Assembly (NCBI GenBank): GCA_965206315.1
Contig: OZ242210.1
Location: forward strand, 2,666,001 to 2,730,000
Direction of reading: 5' to 3'
Source: Bin16 sp965206315
GTDB taxonomy: Bacteria > Chloroflexota > Dehalococcoidia > Lucifugimonadales > Australimonadaceae
DNA: 64,000 nucleotides
The translations under genes and the position numbers were made by a program. Shown one piece after another: positions 32,887 through 41,468 of the stretch. A model generated the notes under the pieces. It was not told the origin of the DNA and made no database searches. It worked only from the letters and a program-made list of their open reading frames with translations. Position 1 is the stretch's first letter. Every line of letters starts with the position of its first letter.

Positions 32887-34545
32887 ATGCAGCCCACAGC
32901 ACCCGATATGGAAACGCATCCCCTCTCCACTCCCGCTCATCTCGCCGTATCCCTGCTGGCGCTCGCGGCCCTGTCTCTGGCGGCCTGTGCCCCTGCAGAG
33001 GCAGACTTGGAGGCCACTGTCGAGGCCCAAACCCGCGAACGGGTGCAGGCGACCATCGATGCGATGCCTACGTCGACTCCGACTCCTGCACCTACGGCGA
33101 CTCCGACCCCAACGGCTACCCCGACACCGACGCCTGCGGCTACCGCGACTCCGGCGCCCACCGCCACTCCGACCCCCACGGCTACTCCGGCCCCCACATC
33201 CACACCCACGCCGCGCCCGACCCCAACGCGCGCGCCGCCATACGCCCCTCGTCCGAACCAGGCCGTAAGCGACCCCTGGGAAGAGGCGCAGCAGGGGCTG
33301 CGGGAGCTCAAGCGTCCGGACCGGGATCCTGCCGCAGCCGCCGCCATCGAGTCCCTGGGCTGGGTTGCCGACGGGATACGTGAATCGCGACGCGAACAGT
33401 CCGCCGTCGTCGACCTCCTGTCCCTCGCCAGGCATGGGTCGGGCGACTTTCTGCAGGCGCTGACCACAACGCCGTGGCTCCAGGACGATCTGACGCTCAA
33501 CGAGCTGTTTGTGCTGAGGCAGCTGATCAGCGTTGCATACGACAATGGACCGGCGGCAGTGCGGCTCCTGGGGATGCCGTTCCTGGAACGGATAGAACGC
33601 CTGGACTCCGTAGCCCTCTCGCCGTTCTACGAGTTGCAGCAGGACAACGTACTGGACACCGCGCTGGAGCACCCTGCACTGCGTGACGGCATCACGGAAG
33701 CCCAGAGGGGCATCGTCGCCGCGCTGAAGCCCTGGGTCGTACGGGACCCCGCAATGATGACGAGGCTATTCGACACCGAGCGGACCGTCGTGGCGGAGAA
33801 GGTGGTCTCGTTCCCCCTGAGCGGCGAGGTAGCCCTGTCGGTCACCTGGCCCGCCGAGGGAGCATCCGCGGAGAAGGCTTCCCGCACGCTGGCTCTGTTG
33901 GAGGACATCGTCTCCACGTTCGAGGGGTTCATGGACGCGCCCTACCCGCACGAGCACGTTACAGCGCTGGTCGTCGGCCGCACGTGGGGGCTCTTCTTCG
34001 GCAGCGGAGGGGAGCACTTCATCCTGATCCCCGAATACCACGACCATCCCGGGTTCCTGGCCCGCACGATCGCGGGCGAGTACTGGGCCGGTTACGCGCC
34101 GCCCTGGGTGGGCGGCGGAGCCCGGAGCTTCATGGCCGGGATGTACCCCGCGCTTCGCGGCGATGCGGCGGTCCCGTCGCCGCGGTTGTGCGAGCATGCC
34201 GCCAACATCCGCGAGATGCTGCACCACCCTGACCATCGGTCCTGGGACTACCTCTGCGGGCCCCTCCTGGGAGAGGGCGTGTTCATCGACCTCTACCTGG
34301 CGATGGGAGACGAGGCGTTCAGGAAGGCGTTCAAGCAATTGCAGGTGTGGTGGAACGACCAGGCGCTCTATGTCCGGTGCTTCAGCGCCCCGGACAGCGG
34401 CCTGTGCTACGTCGATACGGCATTCCTGGACGGCCTCACGCCGGGACTCACGGAGGAGGACGTCCGCCTCGCCCGACCGGTCATCAACCGGCACTACTAC
34501 GGGAGCGAAACACGTCCCACGCCTACGCCCGCACCTTCCGGATGA
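32887..34545 (+). CDS. Pro/Thr-linker lipoprotein, peptidase-like with lost active site
   Basis: A 552-residue lipoprotein. Signal to about residue 34 (LALAALSLAACAP), then DLEATVEAQTRERVQATIDA, then a Pro/Thr linker to about 115. The body has helical units with GWVADGI, PWLQDDLT, ELFVLRQLI and GMPFLERI, followed by a domain homologous to the peptidase of the next gene. At the position of that gene's HEAAHTW this protein reads AGEYWAG, and EGGAQF is GGARSF, so the zinc ligands are gone. Ends like its neighbour with INRHYYG. A non-catalytic paralogue, adjacent and translationally close. Confidence 0.8.
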   Translation: MQPTAPDMETHPLSTPAHLAVSLLALAALSLAACAPAEADLEATVEAQTRERVQATIDAMPTSTPTPAPTATPTPTATPTPTPAATATPAPTATPTPTATPAPTSTPTPRPTPTRAPPYAPRPNQAVSDPWEEAQQGLRELKRPDRDPAAAAAIESLGWVADGIRESRREQSAVVDLLSLARHGSGDFLQALTTTPWLQDDLTLNELFVLRQLISVAYDNGPAAVRLLGMPFLERIERLDSVALSPFYELQQDNVLDTALEHPALRDGITEAQRGIVAALKPWVVRDPAMMTRLFDTERTVVAEKVVSFPLSGEVALSVTWPAEGASAEKASRTLALLEDIVSTFEGFMDAPYPHEHVTALVVGRTWGLFFGSGGEHFILIPEYHDHPGFLARTIAGEYWAGYAPPWVGGGARSFMAGMYPALRGDAAVPSPRLCEHAANIREMLHHPDHRSWDYLCGPLLGEGVFIDLYLAMGDEAFRKAFKQLQVWWNDQALYVRCFSAPDSGLCYVDTAFLDGLTPGLTEEDVRLARPVINRHYYGSETRPTPTPAPSG

Positions 34546-34553
34546 GGAACCCT

Positions 34554-36983
34554 ATGCGTCTCATGGCATCGCTCACCGTTCTGCTGCTCCTGGCGTGCTC
34601 GCCCGAGCCGCCCGACCTGGAGCCAACGGTGGAGGCCGTCGTCAGGGCGACCATCGACGCCGCGTACCCGGCCACGCCAACGAGTACCCCGGCGCCGGCC
34701 GCCACGTCGACGCCCACCGCCACACCGACGCCCAGCGCCACGCCGACGCCAACGGACACTCCGACTCCAGCGGCCACGCCCACGCCCACAAGCGGACCGA
34801 CGCCAACTGCCACACCGGCATCCACGTCCACGCCGACTCCGGCGCCCTCGCCAACGCCCAGACCGGACCCCACCTGCATACCCAACCTCGGACAACTGTC
34901 GCCCGAGCAGGCGCAGCGGATCGCGGGCCTGACGTGGCCGCGCTTCTCGGTCGAGGCATTGGAGCGCCTTGCGGTGCGTTCTCCGGCGGCGTTCCAGGTC
35001 TGGCTGGAGCGTTTCGGAGACGACCCCCCGCACGTAGCCGTGACCGAGGCCTTCACACTCCTGGCGGTGTGCGACGAGGCGGCCGCCGTGCAGATCGCCG
35101 GGATGCCATTCCTGGACGACGCCGGCCTGGGCCACGAGTTCGCGTTCAACGATCAGATGATCCTGGAGGCGCTGGTAGGACTGGCACGGGCCGACCTTGA
35201 CAGTCTTACCAGGGTGCTCTCTCACCCCGAACTGCAGGGCGGGATCACCGATGCGTCAACCGCTCCCGTCCTGTTGCTAGCCCTCGGACAGGAAGACCCG
35301 GCAGCGGCAGCGGCGATACGGGCACTGCCGTGGGTCGCGGACGGCATCACGAACCCGAAAGACGCGGTGACGTATGGCATGAGAGATGTCAACTACTACC
35401 AGGAGTGGCCGTATAAGGCCATGGAAGACGAGACCAGGCACGTGGTCAGGCTGGTGTGGATGGTGGAGCGCGCCCCCGGATCGTTCCGGGCATTCATGGA
35501 CATACCGTGGGTACGGGACGGGTATGGATGGACCGAGTACTACATTATCGAAGGACTCAGCCGCCTGGCATACCGGGACGACGAGTCGACAGCGCGCATC
35601 CTTCGGATGCCGTTCCTGGAAACTCCCGGAGGGGACGACGGAGAGATCCTCTCGCTGCTGTCGAATAGCGAGCATGAAGGCGCTCTTGCCGGAGTCCTGT
35701 CCAGTCCCCGGCTCGAGGGGGGCATCAAGGACGATCACCTGGCCGAGGTGACGTTGGCATATGTCGAGACTCAGGACCGGGATGCAGCCGCTGCCCTGGA
35801 CGGCCTCGCCTGGGTCCGGGACGGTGTCCATCCATCGGAACAGGAGGCGGTTCTGGCGCTCGCGGGTGCTGCAGTGGAATCCCCGCCGCTCCTCCGCGCC
35901 CTGCTCGCCGCGGACTGGGTATGGGACGGCCTCACGCAAGCCGAATCACGGGCTGTCAGATCCCTCACGCTCATGGCGAGGCCGCGCCTGAGCGAGCCGA
36001 TGGAGTCGACGGCGTTGCGCGTCCTCGACATGCCGTTCCTCAGGGGGGAGATAACGTCACTGGATGCGTTGGCCGTAACCGCCCTCTATCTGCTCGGCCA
36101 CGCGGTCGTGGAAGGCACCCTGCAGAAAGTGCTGTCACACCCGGAACTGCGCAGCGGCATCACCGACGAGTGGACGGACCGTGTGGCGGTCCTGTATCTG
36201 ACGAACATCGACCACACGCTGCCCGACACCGTGCTGGATCCTGAGCAGACCTCAGCCGAGAAGCGGGTGGTCACGCTCCCACACACGGGCGAGGTGACGT
36301 TGCACGTGATCGAGCCCAGGGGGCCTGGAGCGTCATCCGGCGGGCCGATGGACCTGCTGGAGCACGCGGTGCGTACGCACGAGGAGTTCATGGGCCTGCC
36401 GTTCCCTGAGCGTGACCCCATCCTGTTCATCACCGGTATCACCCGCGCCCGCGGAGCGCATTTCGGCAACGGTCTCTTCACATCCGCTTCAAGGAACAGC
36501 GCATCCACTATCGCCCACGAGGCGGCGCATACCTGGCGCCTCGCGCCCGGTTGGTTGAACAGGCCGGTCAGATGGATGGTGGAAGGAGGAGCACAGTTCC
36601 TGACCTATATCTCAGAGAAAGCCCGCACCGGTGCGCCGCTGCCCGAAGCGGCGAGCTCATGCAGCCTCGCCAACAACATCTCCGAGCTGGTCGAACTCGA
36701 ACTGGACCCGGACGTGATCTATCAATCGGCCTGCAACTACAGGCTGGGGGAGGGGCTGTTCCTAGAGCTCTACGATAGGCTGGGGGATACCGCATTCCGG
36801 CAAGGGTTCCGCAATCTGCACCTGGTCGGCACGGGACAGGAGGGGGTAGAGGACGCTCAGGACGAGTGCACCGGAGACGATGCAGCGGTGTGCTACTTCA
36901 AGGCGGTCTTCCTCTCAGGAATGGCCCCAGAGCAGTCGGCCGTCGCCGAGGAGATCATCGACCGCAGGTATTACGGCCGCTAG
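34554..36983 (+). CDS. Pro/Thr-linker lipoprotein with gluzincin-type peptidase domain
   Basis: An 809-residue lipoprotein. Signal MRLMASLTVLLLLACSP with lipid cysteine at 15; a helix DLEPTVEAVVRATIDA and a Pro/Thr linker follow to about 105. The middle (about 110-560) is a string of helical units with recurring PWVADGI, MPFL and SHPELxxGITD, like HEAT-type repeats. The C-terminal domain has H655-EAA-H659 in STIAHEAAHTW and E677 in MVEGGAQF, the HExxH plus distant E layout of gluzincins such as M1 peptidases. An ATG at 34542 overlapping the previous stop is an alternative start; GAGGAA favours 34554. Confidence 0.82.
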   Translation: MRLMASLTVLLLLACSPEPPDLEPTVEAVVRATIDAAYPATPTSTPAPAATSTPTATPTPSATPTPTDTPTPAATPTPTSGPTPTATPASTSTPTPAPSPTPRPDPTCIPNLGQLSPEQAQRIAGLTWPRFSVEALERLAVRSPAAFQVWLERFGDDPPHVAVTEAFTLLAVCDEAAAVQIAGMPFLDDAGLGHEFAFNDQMILEALVGLARADLDSLTRVLSHPELQGGITDASTAPVLLLALGQEDPAAAAAIRALPWVADGITNPKDAVTYGMRDVNYYQEWPYKAMEDETRHVVRLVWMVERAPGSFRAFMDIPWVRDGYGWTEYYIIEGLSRLAYRDDESTARILRMPFLETPGGDDGEILSLLSNSEHEGALAGVLSSPRLEGGIKDDHLAEVTLAYVETQDRDAAAALDGLAWVRDGVHPSEQEAVLALAGAAVESPPLLRALLAADWVWDGLTQAESRAVRSLTLMARPRLSEPMESTALRVLDMPFLRGEITSLDALAVTALYLLGHAVVEGTLQKVLSHPELRSGITDEWTDRVAVLYLTNIDHTLPDTVLDPEQTSAEKRVVTLPHTGEVTLHVIEPRGPGASSGGPMDLLEHAVRTHEEFMGLPFPERDPILFITGITRARGAHFGNGLFTSASRNSASTIAHEAAHTWRLAPGWLNRPVRWMVEGGAQFLTYISEKARTGAPLPEAASSCSLANNISELVELELDPDVIYQSACNYRLGEGLFLELYDRLGDTAFRQGFRNLHLVGTGQEGVEDAQDECTGDDAAVCYFKAVFLSGMAPEQSAVAEEIIDRRYYGR

Positions 36984-36987
36984 CGCC

Positions 36988-37023
36988 GGGTTCAGCCGCC
37001 GCATCGCGGAGGAGCCAGGCTAG
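36988..37023 (+). pseudogene. Relic of a coxG 3' end
   Basis: GFSRRIAEEPG and a stop can be read here; the intact coxG ends FSRRIAEELGG. Bases 36990-37015 match 31175-31200 in 25 of 26 positions. No upstream coxG sequence is left. It marks the far end of the block that holds the decarboxylase, ACT and lipoprotein genes. Confidence 0.65.
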
Positions 37024-37038
37024 GGTTCGAGGTACGCG

Positions 37039-37803
37039 CTAAGTGTTGAGATAGACGCGGCGCGATACCTCCGTGAAGCCGAGCTTCTTGGCCACGCGCA
37101 GTGACGCCGCGTTGCCCTCGCCCGCGCTCCATACGGGAGTCCGTCCCTGCTCCTGGAGCCGTCGCGTCACAATGCTCGCGGATGCGGAGGCGAAGCCCCG
37201 CCCACGCCACTCCTCGTCGGTGGCCACGCCGATATCACCGTACCGCGCCGTCACGGCATTCGTGTATGCGATGGCCACCAGCCAGCCCCCCACCACTGCA
37301 CCAGCTGCCAGCCCGCTCGTCAGCAGGTCATTGAGTGTTGCAGAGCCCATTCCCGAAAGGCTGTATCGGTATGCGGATAGCAAACCCATGTCGCCGAAGT
37401 CCAGCAGCCGCACCTCGGGGACAGTGAACTCGCTCACCGGTCCCTCCAGCGTGTGGTAGACGTCGCCGTAGTGTCGGACACTGACGCCCACCTCGCGCTC
37501 CATGAGTCCTGCCAACGGAAGTGCGAGGTCCGCCGGCACGTTGGGCGACATCGGCTCCCGGCCCCACTCGTTGAGCGGGCGTAGCAGTTCCCACACGGCG
37601 GACGGGTCGCTGCTGAAGCACCACGGTTCGTGCGGCAATGAGTGCGACCTGACGACCACACCGTCGAACAGCGGCGCGGCACCTGCGACGTACGCATCAG
37701 CAAGACCGCGCTGCAACAGGTAGGCCGGGATGGCAGTCTCCGGCGTATCGCCGAGCGCATCAGCCAGGAGGTCGCGCTCTGCCTGTGTCTGGAGGAGAGT
37801 CAC
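37039..37803 (-). CDS. GNAT-family acetyltransferase
   Basis: A 254-residue protein. The C-terminal 130 residues are a GNAT fold: VGGWLVAIAYTNAVTARYG, DIGVATDEEWRGRGFASASAS (acetyl-CoA loop RGRGFA) and EGNAASLRVAKKLGFTEVSR. The N-terminal 110 residues are unassigned and may be a degenerate second GNAT domain. Substrate unknown. Stands alone on the minus strand; the ribosome site is not strong. The 166-base gap upstream holds repeats. Confidence 0.85.
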   Translation of the reverse strand: MTLLQTQAERDLLADALGDTPETAIPAYLLQRGLADAYVAGAAPLFDGVVVRSHSLPHEPWCFSSDPSAVWELLRPLNEWGREPMSPNVPADLALPLAGLMEREVGVSVRHYGDVYHTLEGPVSEFTVPEVRLLDFGDMGLLSAYRYSLSGMGSATLNDLLTSGLAAGAVVGGWLVAIAYTNAVTARYGDIGVATDEEWRGRGFASASASIVTRRLQEQGRTPVWSAGEGNAASLRVAKKLGFTEVSRRVYLNT

Positions 37804-37847
37804 GGAATCATTCTACGCACTGCGCACTGCGTGACCTGCAGTCACCG

Positions 37848-37948
37848 TGGATTCCCGCTTTCGCGGGAATGACGAAGCAGGGGCGGGCTGCGAGGTTCCT
37901 GCCTGCACGGGAACGACGTAAGGGCGCCCGCGAAGGGCGCCCCAGCAT
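37848..37948. repeat. Composite intergenic repeat, modules D-A-A'-C-like
   Basis: A shortened D (GCGTGACCTGCAGTCAC) precedes A (37848-37874), variant A' (GGTTCCTGCCTGCACGGGAA, 37893-37912) and a C-like GGGCGCCCGCGAAGGGCGCC (about 37922-37941). Confidence 0.75.
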
Positions 37949-37971
37949 CAGAGATAGGGTTCAGCGCGCGC

Positions 37972-38997
37972 CTAAGGCTCGCCGTACATGTTGCGGGCGT
38001 TCTCACGGAGGATGAGCATCTGGTGTTCCTCCTTGATGTCCTCCCGCTCGAGGATCTCGTCGATCTCCTCCATGCAGTTCTCAATCGTGATCTCGTGCGG
38101 GAAGTCGGAGGCGAACATGAACGGCTCCGGCCCGACGCGCTCGATGGCGTAGGAGAGCGCCTTCTCGTTGCCCTCGCAGCCGATGAACACCTGCCCGCGG
38201 CGGAAGTAGTCTTCCGGGTGGTGCGGCAGCTCGAGTCCGCCGTAGCCCATCTCGCGTTCGAGGCGGTCGATGAGCAGCGGGATCCACGCCGTGCCGCCCT
38301 CCATAAACCCGAAGTGCAGGTCCGGGAAGCGGTCGAGCACGCCGTCGACGATCATGCCGGTCATGCCGCTGAGCAGCGGGATGGGCATGCCGAGCGCACG
38401 CGACGCCGGGAAGTTCGACATGGTGTCGAAGCCAAGGCGCTCGTAGTTGCCGCCGTGCACCGCGAGGACGCACCCGAGCTCTTCGGCGGCCTCATAGAGC
38501 GGCCAGTACTCCCGGGAGGCGATGTGCTTGATGAGGCCGTTGGACGGGATCATGCCACCGACCATGCCGAGGTCGCGGACGCACCTGCGGAGCTCGGCGA
38601 CGGCTTCGTCGACGACCTGCATCGGGAGCAGGGCGATGCCCCGCAGCCGTGGGCTCTCCTTCACGAACTTGTCGTAGAGCCAGTTGTTGTACGCCCTGGC
38701 GTACGCGATGGCCCACTCCTCGAAGACGATGCGCCCGTAGAAGAGGCCGCGCGTGGGATAGAGGACGGCCCAGTCGGTGCCGGTGAGGTCCATGAACGAC
38801 GTCCACTTCGTCGCGTCGGCGGGCTCGAACGCTCCCGGCGCCGGGTTGGCGCTCTGCACGCTCGGCGAGTGAAACTTGTCGCCGTCCGGCAAGATGTTGA
38901 GCGGCGTGCGCATCTTGTCGAACGGCGCTTCGAGATACTGGAAGATCTCGACGGCGTTCTCGATCACGTGACCATCTGCGTCGACGTAGCCGGACAT
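37972..38997 (-). CDS. Amidohydrolase-2 family enzyme (ACMSD-like)
   Basis: A 341-residue TIM-barrel amidohydrolase. D6-x-D8-x-H10 in VDADGHVIE is the metal entry motif, LAVHGGN (about 180) gives the next histidine, and FASDFPHE (about 295) holds the catalytic aspartate. Length and motifs match the ACMSD/gamma-resorcylate decarboxylase group that decarboxylates or hydrolyses ring acids. The ATG follows GGGGAGGTGCGCC. It is transcribed towards the GNAT gene from a -10 like TATACT. Substrate unknown, but decarboxylation fits the UbiD and Rieske genes nearby. Confidence 0.88.
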   Translation of the reverse strand: MSGYVDADGHVIENAVEIFQYLEAPFDKMRTPLNILPDGDKFHSPSVQSANPAPGAFEPADATKWTSFMDLTGTDWAVLYPTRGLFYGRIVFEEWAIAYARAYNNWLYDKFVKESPRLRGIALLPMQVVDEAVAELRRCVRDLGMVGGMIPSNGLIKHIASREYWPLYEAAEELGCVLAVHGGNYERLGFDTMSNFPASRALGMPIPLLSGMTGMIVDGVLDRFPDLHFGFMEGGTAWIPLLIDRLEREMGYGGLELPHHPEDYFRRGQVFIGCEGNEKALSYAIERVGPEPFMFASDFPHEITIENCMEEIDEILEREDIKEEHQMLILRENARNMYGEP

Positions 38998-39040
38998 GGC
39001 GCACCTCCCCTGTTGTGCTCACGCTCCTGTCGCTGGGCGC

Positions 39041-39046
39041 AGTATA
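39041..39046 (-). promoter_or_regulatory. Putative -10 of the amidohydrolase gene
   Basis: TATACT on the minus strand (context GGCTTATACTGCGCC), 44 bases before the ATG at 38997. Shares the window's recurring -10 centred motif; no -35 is visible. Confidence 0.4.
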
Positions 39047-39145
39047 AGCCTCGATGGGCGTTCGAGGAACAGGCAAGCCCGTACCTGCCCGCACCGCTTG
39101 GGCCGTGTACGTTTGCGGCGCATGCGTGCGTCTACGACGCTCGGC

Positions 39146-39252
39146 TGGATTCCCGCCTTCGCGGGAATGACGGAGGGGGCGGGAACGACGAGGAAGCGGG
39201 AATGAAGAGGAAGCACCGACGAGGAAGGGCACCCACGAGAGGTGCCCCTACA
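39146..39252. repeat. Intergenic repeat modules A and C
   Basis: A (39146-39172, consensus) and C (39227-39252, GGGCACCCACGAGAGGTGCC...). The gap 38998-39357 also holds a promoter and a ubiD relic; nothing else is seen. Confidence 0.75.
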
Positions 39253-39277
39253 TCTCGACAGGCAATCCGCGTGGGGC

Positions 39278-39319
39278 TTATGACAGGCCGAATTCGCCCC
39301 AGCGGGCAGCGACGCCCTA
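39278..39319 (-). pseudogene. Relic of a ubiD 3' end
   Basis: On the minus strand this reads GVAARWGEFGLS and a stop; the intact ubiD to the right ends GVAARWNEFGLP. Sequence similarity covers about 40 bases and ends just upstream, where a stop codon appears. The AT-rich membrane protein gene lies between relic and intact copy. Confidence 0.6.
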
Positions 39320-39357
39320 TTCCTCAATGCAATTGGATTCCGCTAATCGACCCTCAT

Positions 39358-39870
39358 TCACCACGATGTATATAGAGTGGAAACCACCAATATAAGACCG
39401 ATGTACATAGGTACGAACGGAATCACGTAGAGATAGTGCGGCAACAGTTGCCATAGGTTCTCGTTTCTTTTGTGTTTCTGGTTCCAATAGTAGATGACCA
39501 ATACACACATTGACACCAGTATCATCACAATCATAGAAATCGGAATCGTATTCGAATTGTTATACTTGTCGAGGAGGAGGTTGAAATAAACAACTAACCC
39601 GATGGAAGTGAGGTAAGCATAAGTGTAGGTTGCGAAGATAAATTCTCTCGAAACGCGTTTGCCCGTTAAGGTCGACAGCAAGTATACCCATGGGAAGATA
39701 TACAGGGCAGAATAAACTGCTCCAAGCATCGTATGTGGCAATCTTCCCACTCCTTTCGATCGCGCTAGAATTATAGTTGCGGCGATTGGTGCCCATAAGA
39801 GCCCAGCCGCAGCAAGTGCCATCGCAAACAACGTGAATACATGAGAGCTAAGTACTATGGCCCATTCCAT
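39358..39870 (-). CDS. AT-rich membrane protein of unknown function
   Basis: A 170-residue protein with five probable membrane helices (about 3-33, 46-66, 78-98, 110-130, 143-166). The Asn/Lys-rich loop LDKYNNSNTIP and YWNQKHKRNEN, and codon use rich in A/T, are unlike nearly all neighbours, a sign of recent transfer. I do not recognise a family. Start at ATG 39870 with AGGAAC upstream; a TTG one codon before is less likely. It lies 20 bases downstream of the ubiD stop, and a relic of a ubiD end lies on its other side. Confidence 0.7.
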   Translation of the reverse strand: MEWAIVLSSHVFTLFAMALAAAGLLWAPIAATIILARSKGVGRLPHTMLGAVYSALYIFPWVYLLSTLTGKRVSREFIFATYTYAYLTSIGLVVYFNLLLDKYNNSNTIPISMIVMILVSMCVLVIYYWNQKHKRNENLWQLLPHYLYVIPFVPMYIGLILVVSTLYTSW

Positions 39871-39889
39871 CAAAGTTCCTTTCTCACCC

Positions 39890-41329
39890 CTACGGCAGGC
39901 CGAACTCGTTCCAGCGGGCGGCGACGCCCTCCATGATGTGACGGCTCACCTTGTTCACGGGCGGGAAGTCGTTGTCCTTGAACTTCATGGTGGCGTCGAT
40001 GCCCATGCCGCGCCTCGGCGGGATGAAGTCAACCTCGCCGCGCAACCGGGGTGTGGGCTCGAACTCGCGGCCGAAGATGACGTGGTCGTCCGGCTCCGCC
40101 GCGGAGACGACGCGCCACATCACCTCTTCCCAGTCGCGCACGTTGCAGTCGTCGTCCACGACGATGATCCAGCGCCACGCCTCGGCGTCCCAGATGGCCT
40201 CCATGATCTCGCGCGGCTCTTCCTTGTGCTGGATGTCCGCGGATACGATGAGCATGCCCCGGCGGCCAACCTCCGGGAAGTAGACCTCGCGGATGTTCGT
40301 CTTGCCCGTCCGCTCGATGAGCCGGGACTGCATCGAGCCTGAGCGCAGGAGCTGGCGGGGGTAGTCCTCGACGCGCTGGCAGATGAGGCCGTACGTCAGC
40401 GGGTCCTTCCGGTGGGTGATGGCCTTGACCTTGATGACGAACGCGGCCAGGTTCTGACCGTAGAAGCCGGTGGACTCGCCGTGCGGCCCCTCCTCGGTGC
40501 GCTCGTTGGGCACGACCTCGCCCTCGATGACCACCTCGGAGTCTGCCGGCACGAGCAGGTCACTGGTCTCGCACTTCACGAGTTTCGTTGCCTCGCCGCG
40601 CCAGCCGCCCGCGGCCTCGTATTCCATGGAGCCTTCCAGTTCGCCGGTGTTGGGCCGGACGGGGCTGCCCGCCGCGAGCGTCACCAGCGGGTCGGTGCCC
40701 ATCACGATGGCGATGGGCGTGGGGCGTCCTCGCGCCTCATTGTCCAGGATGTGGTCGCCGCCGCCGGGCCCGGTGGAGGAGTCTCTGCCCCGGACGCCAC
40801 CGGAGAGGCTGAGCGTCTGTTTGTCCTTGATCATCGCGCGGTAGAGGCCGATGTTCAGGATGCCGGTGACGGGGTCGCGGGTGACGACGCCCGCCGTGGT
40901 GGCGAGGTACTGCCCGCCGTCGTGCTCGTGCCAGACGGGCGTGGGGATGAAGTCGAGGTCGACGTCGTCGCCGGTGACGATGACGTCCTTGCACGGCCCG
41001 GAGTCGACCTGGACGGACGGCATGCGGTGGTCCATGCCGACGACGACCCGCTCGTGGATCTTCGCCTCGTCCGGCTCCGTGCCGAACGCGAGCGCGACCT
41101 GCTCGATGGTGGAGAGCAGGTTCACGACCATCGGCTTGTCCGGGTAGCCCTTCACGTTGTCGAAGATGATGGCCGGGCCCTGCCGTTCCAGCGAGCGCGC
41201 GGCGACCGCCCCAAGCTCGAAGACGGGGTCGACCTCCGCCGTGACGTGATGCACGAGCCCTTTCTCGTCCAGCAGGCGTATGAAGTCCCGCATGTCGGTG
41301 TAGGCGACTCGTTCGCGTTCGAGGGTCAT
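39890..41329 (-). CDS. ubiD-like: UbiD-family decarboxylase
   Basis: A 479-residue prFMN-dependent decarboxylase. MRDFIRLLDEKGLVHHVTAE is the usual start, FDNVKGYPDKP, PTPVWHEHDGGQY and LNIGLYRAMIKDKQTLS (Arg of the catalytic triad) follow, and EEGPHGESTGFYG supplies the two glutamates. The family removes CO2 from aromatic or unsaturated acids, or adds it. No ubiX gene for prFMN synthesis is in the window. ATG at 41329 follows GGGGAGGTGCACG. It is divergent from tctA, with -10 elements facing each way in the 139-base gap, so uptake and decarboxylation may share control. Confidence 0.92.
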   Translation of the reverse strand: MTLERERVAYTDMRDFIRLLDEKGLVHHVTAEVDPVFELGAVAARSLERQGPAIIFDNVKGYPDKPMVVNLLSTIEQVALAFGTEPDEAKIHERVVVGMDHRMPSVQVDSGPCKDVIVTGDDVDLDFIPTPVWHEHDGGQYLATTAGVVTRDPVTGILNIGLYRAMIKDKQTLSLSGGVRGRDSSTGPGGGDHILDNEARGRPTPIAIVMGTDPLVTLAAGSPVRPNTGELEGSMEYEAAGGWRGEATKLVKCETSDLLVPADSEVVIEGEVVPNERTEEGPHGESTGFYGQNLAAFVIKVKAITHRKDPLTYGLICQRVEDYPRQLLRSGSMQSRLIERTGKTNIREVYFPEVGRRGMLIVSADIQHKEEPREIMEAIWDAEAWRWIIVVDDDCNVRDWEEVMWRVVSAAEPDDHVIFGREFEPTPRLRGEVDFIPPRRGMGIDATMKFKDNDFPPVNKVSRHIMEGVAARWNEFGLP

Positions 41330-41365
41330 CGTGCACCTCCCCTGATGCATCGTGATTCGAGGCGG

Positions 41366-41403
41366 AGTATACGCCTGTGCGCGGCGCGTGGGCGGCGTAT
41401 AAT
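41366..41403. promoter_or_regulatory. Divergent -10 elements between ubiD and tctA
   Basis: Minus strand TATACT at 41366-41371 (context GCGTATACTCCGCC) lies 37 bases before ubiD; plus strand TATAAT at 41398-41403 (context GCGTATAATCCGCG) lies 66 bases before tctA. The contexts are nearly the same. No classical -35 is visible in this GC-rich gap. Confidence 0.45.
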
Positions 41404-41468
41404 CCGCGCGCCGGAGACAGGAACGCGTCAGCAAGCAGGCCGTCAGACACTCCCAGGGGGCACTGTCG

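Noticed and set aside
32864..33268. Extra genes in other frames of the Pro/Thr tracts
   Set aside because: The low-complexity DNA is open in several frames; only the frame with the lipoprotein signal continues into a conserved domain.
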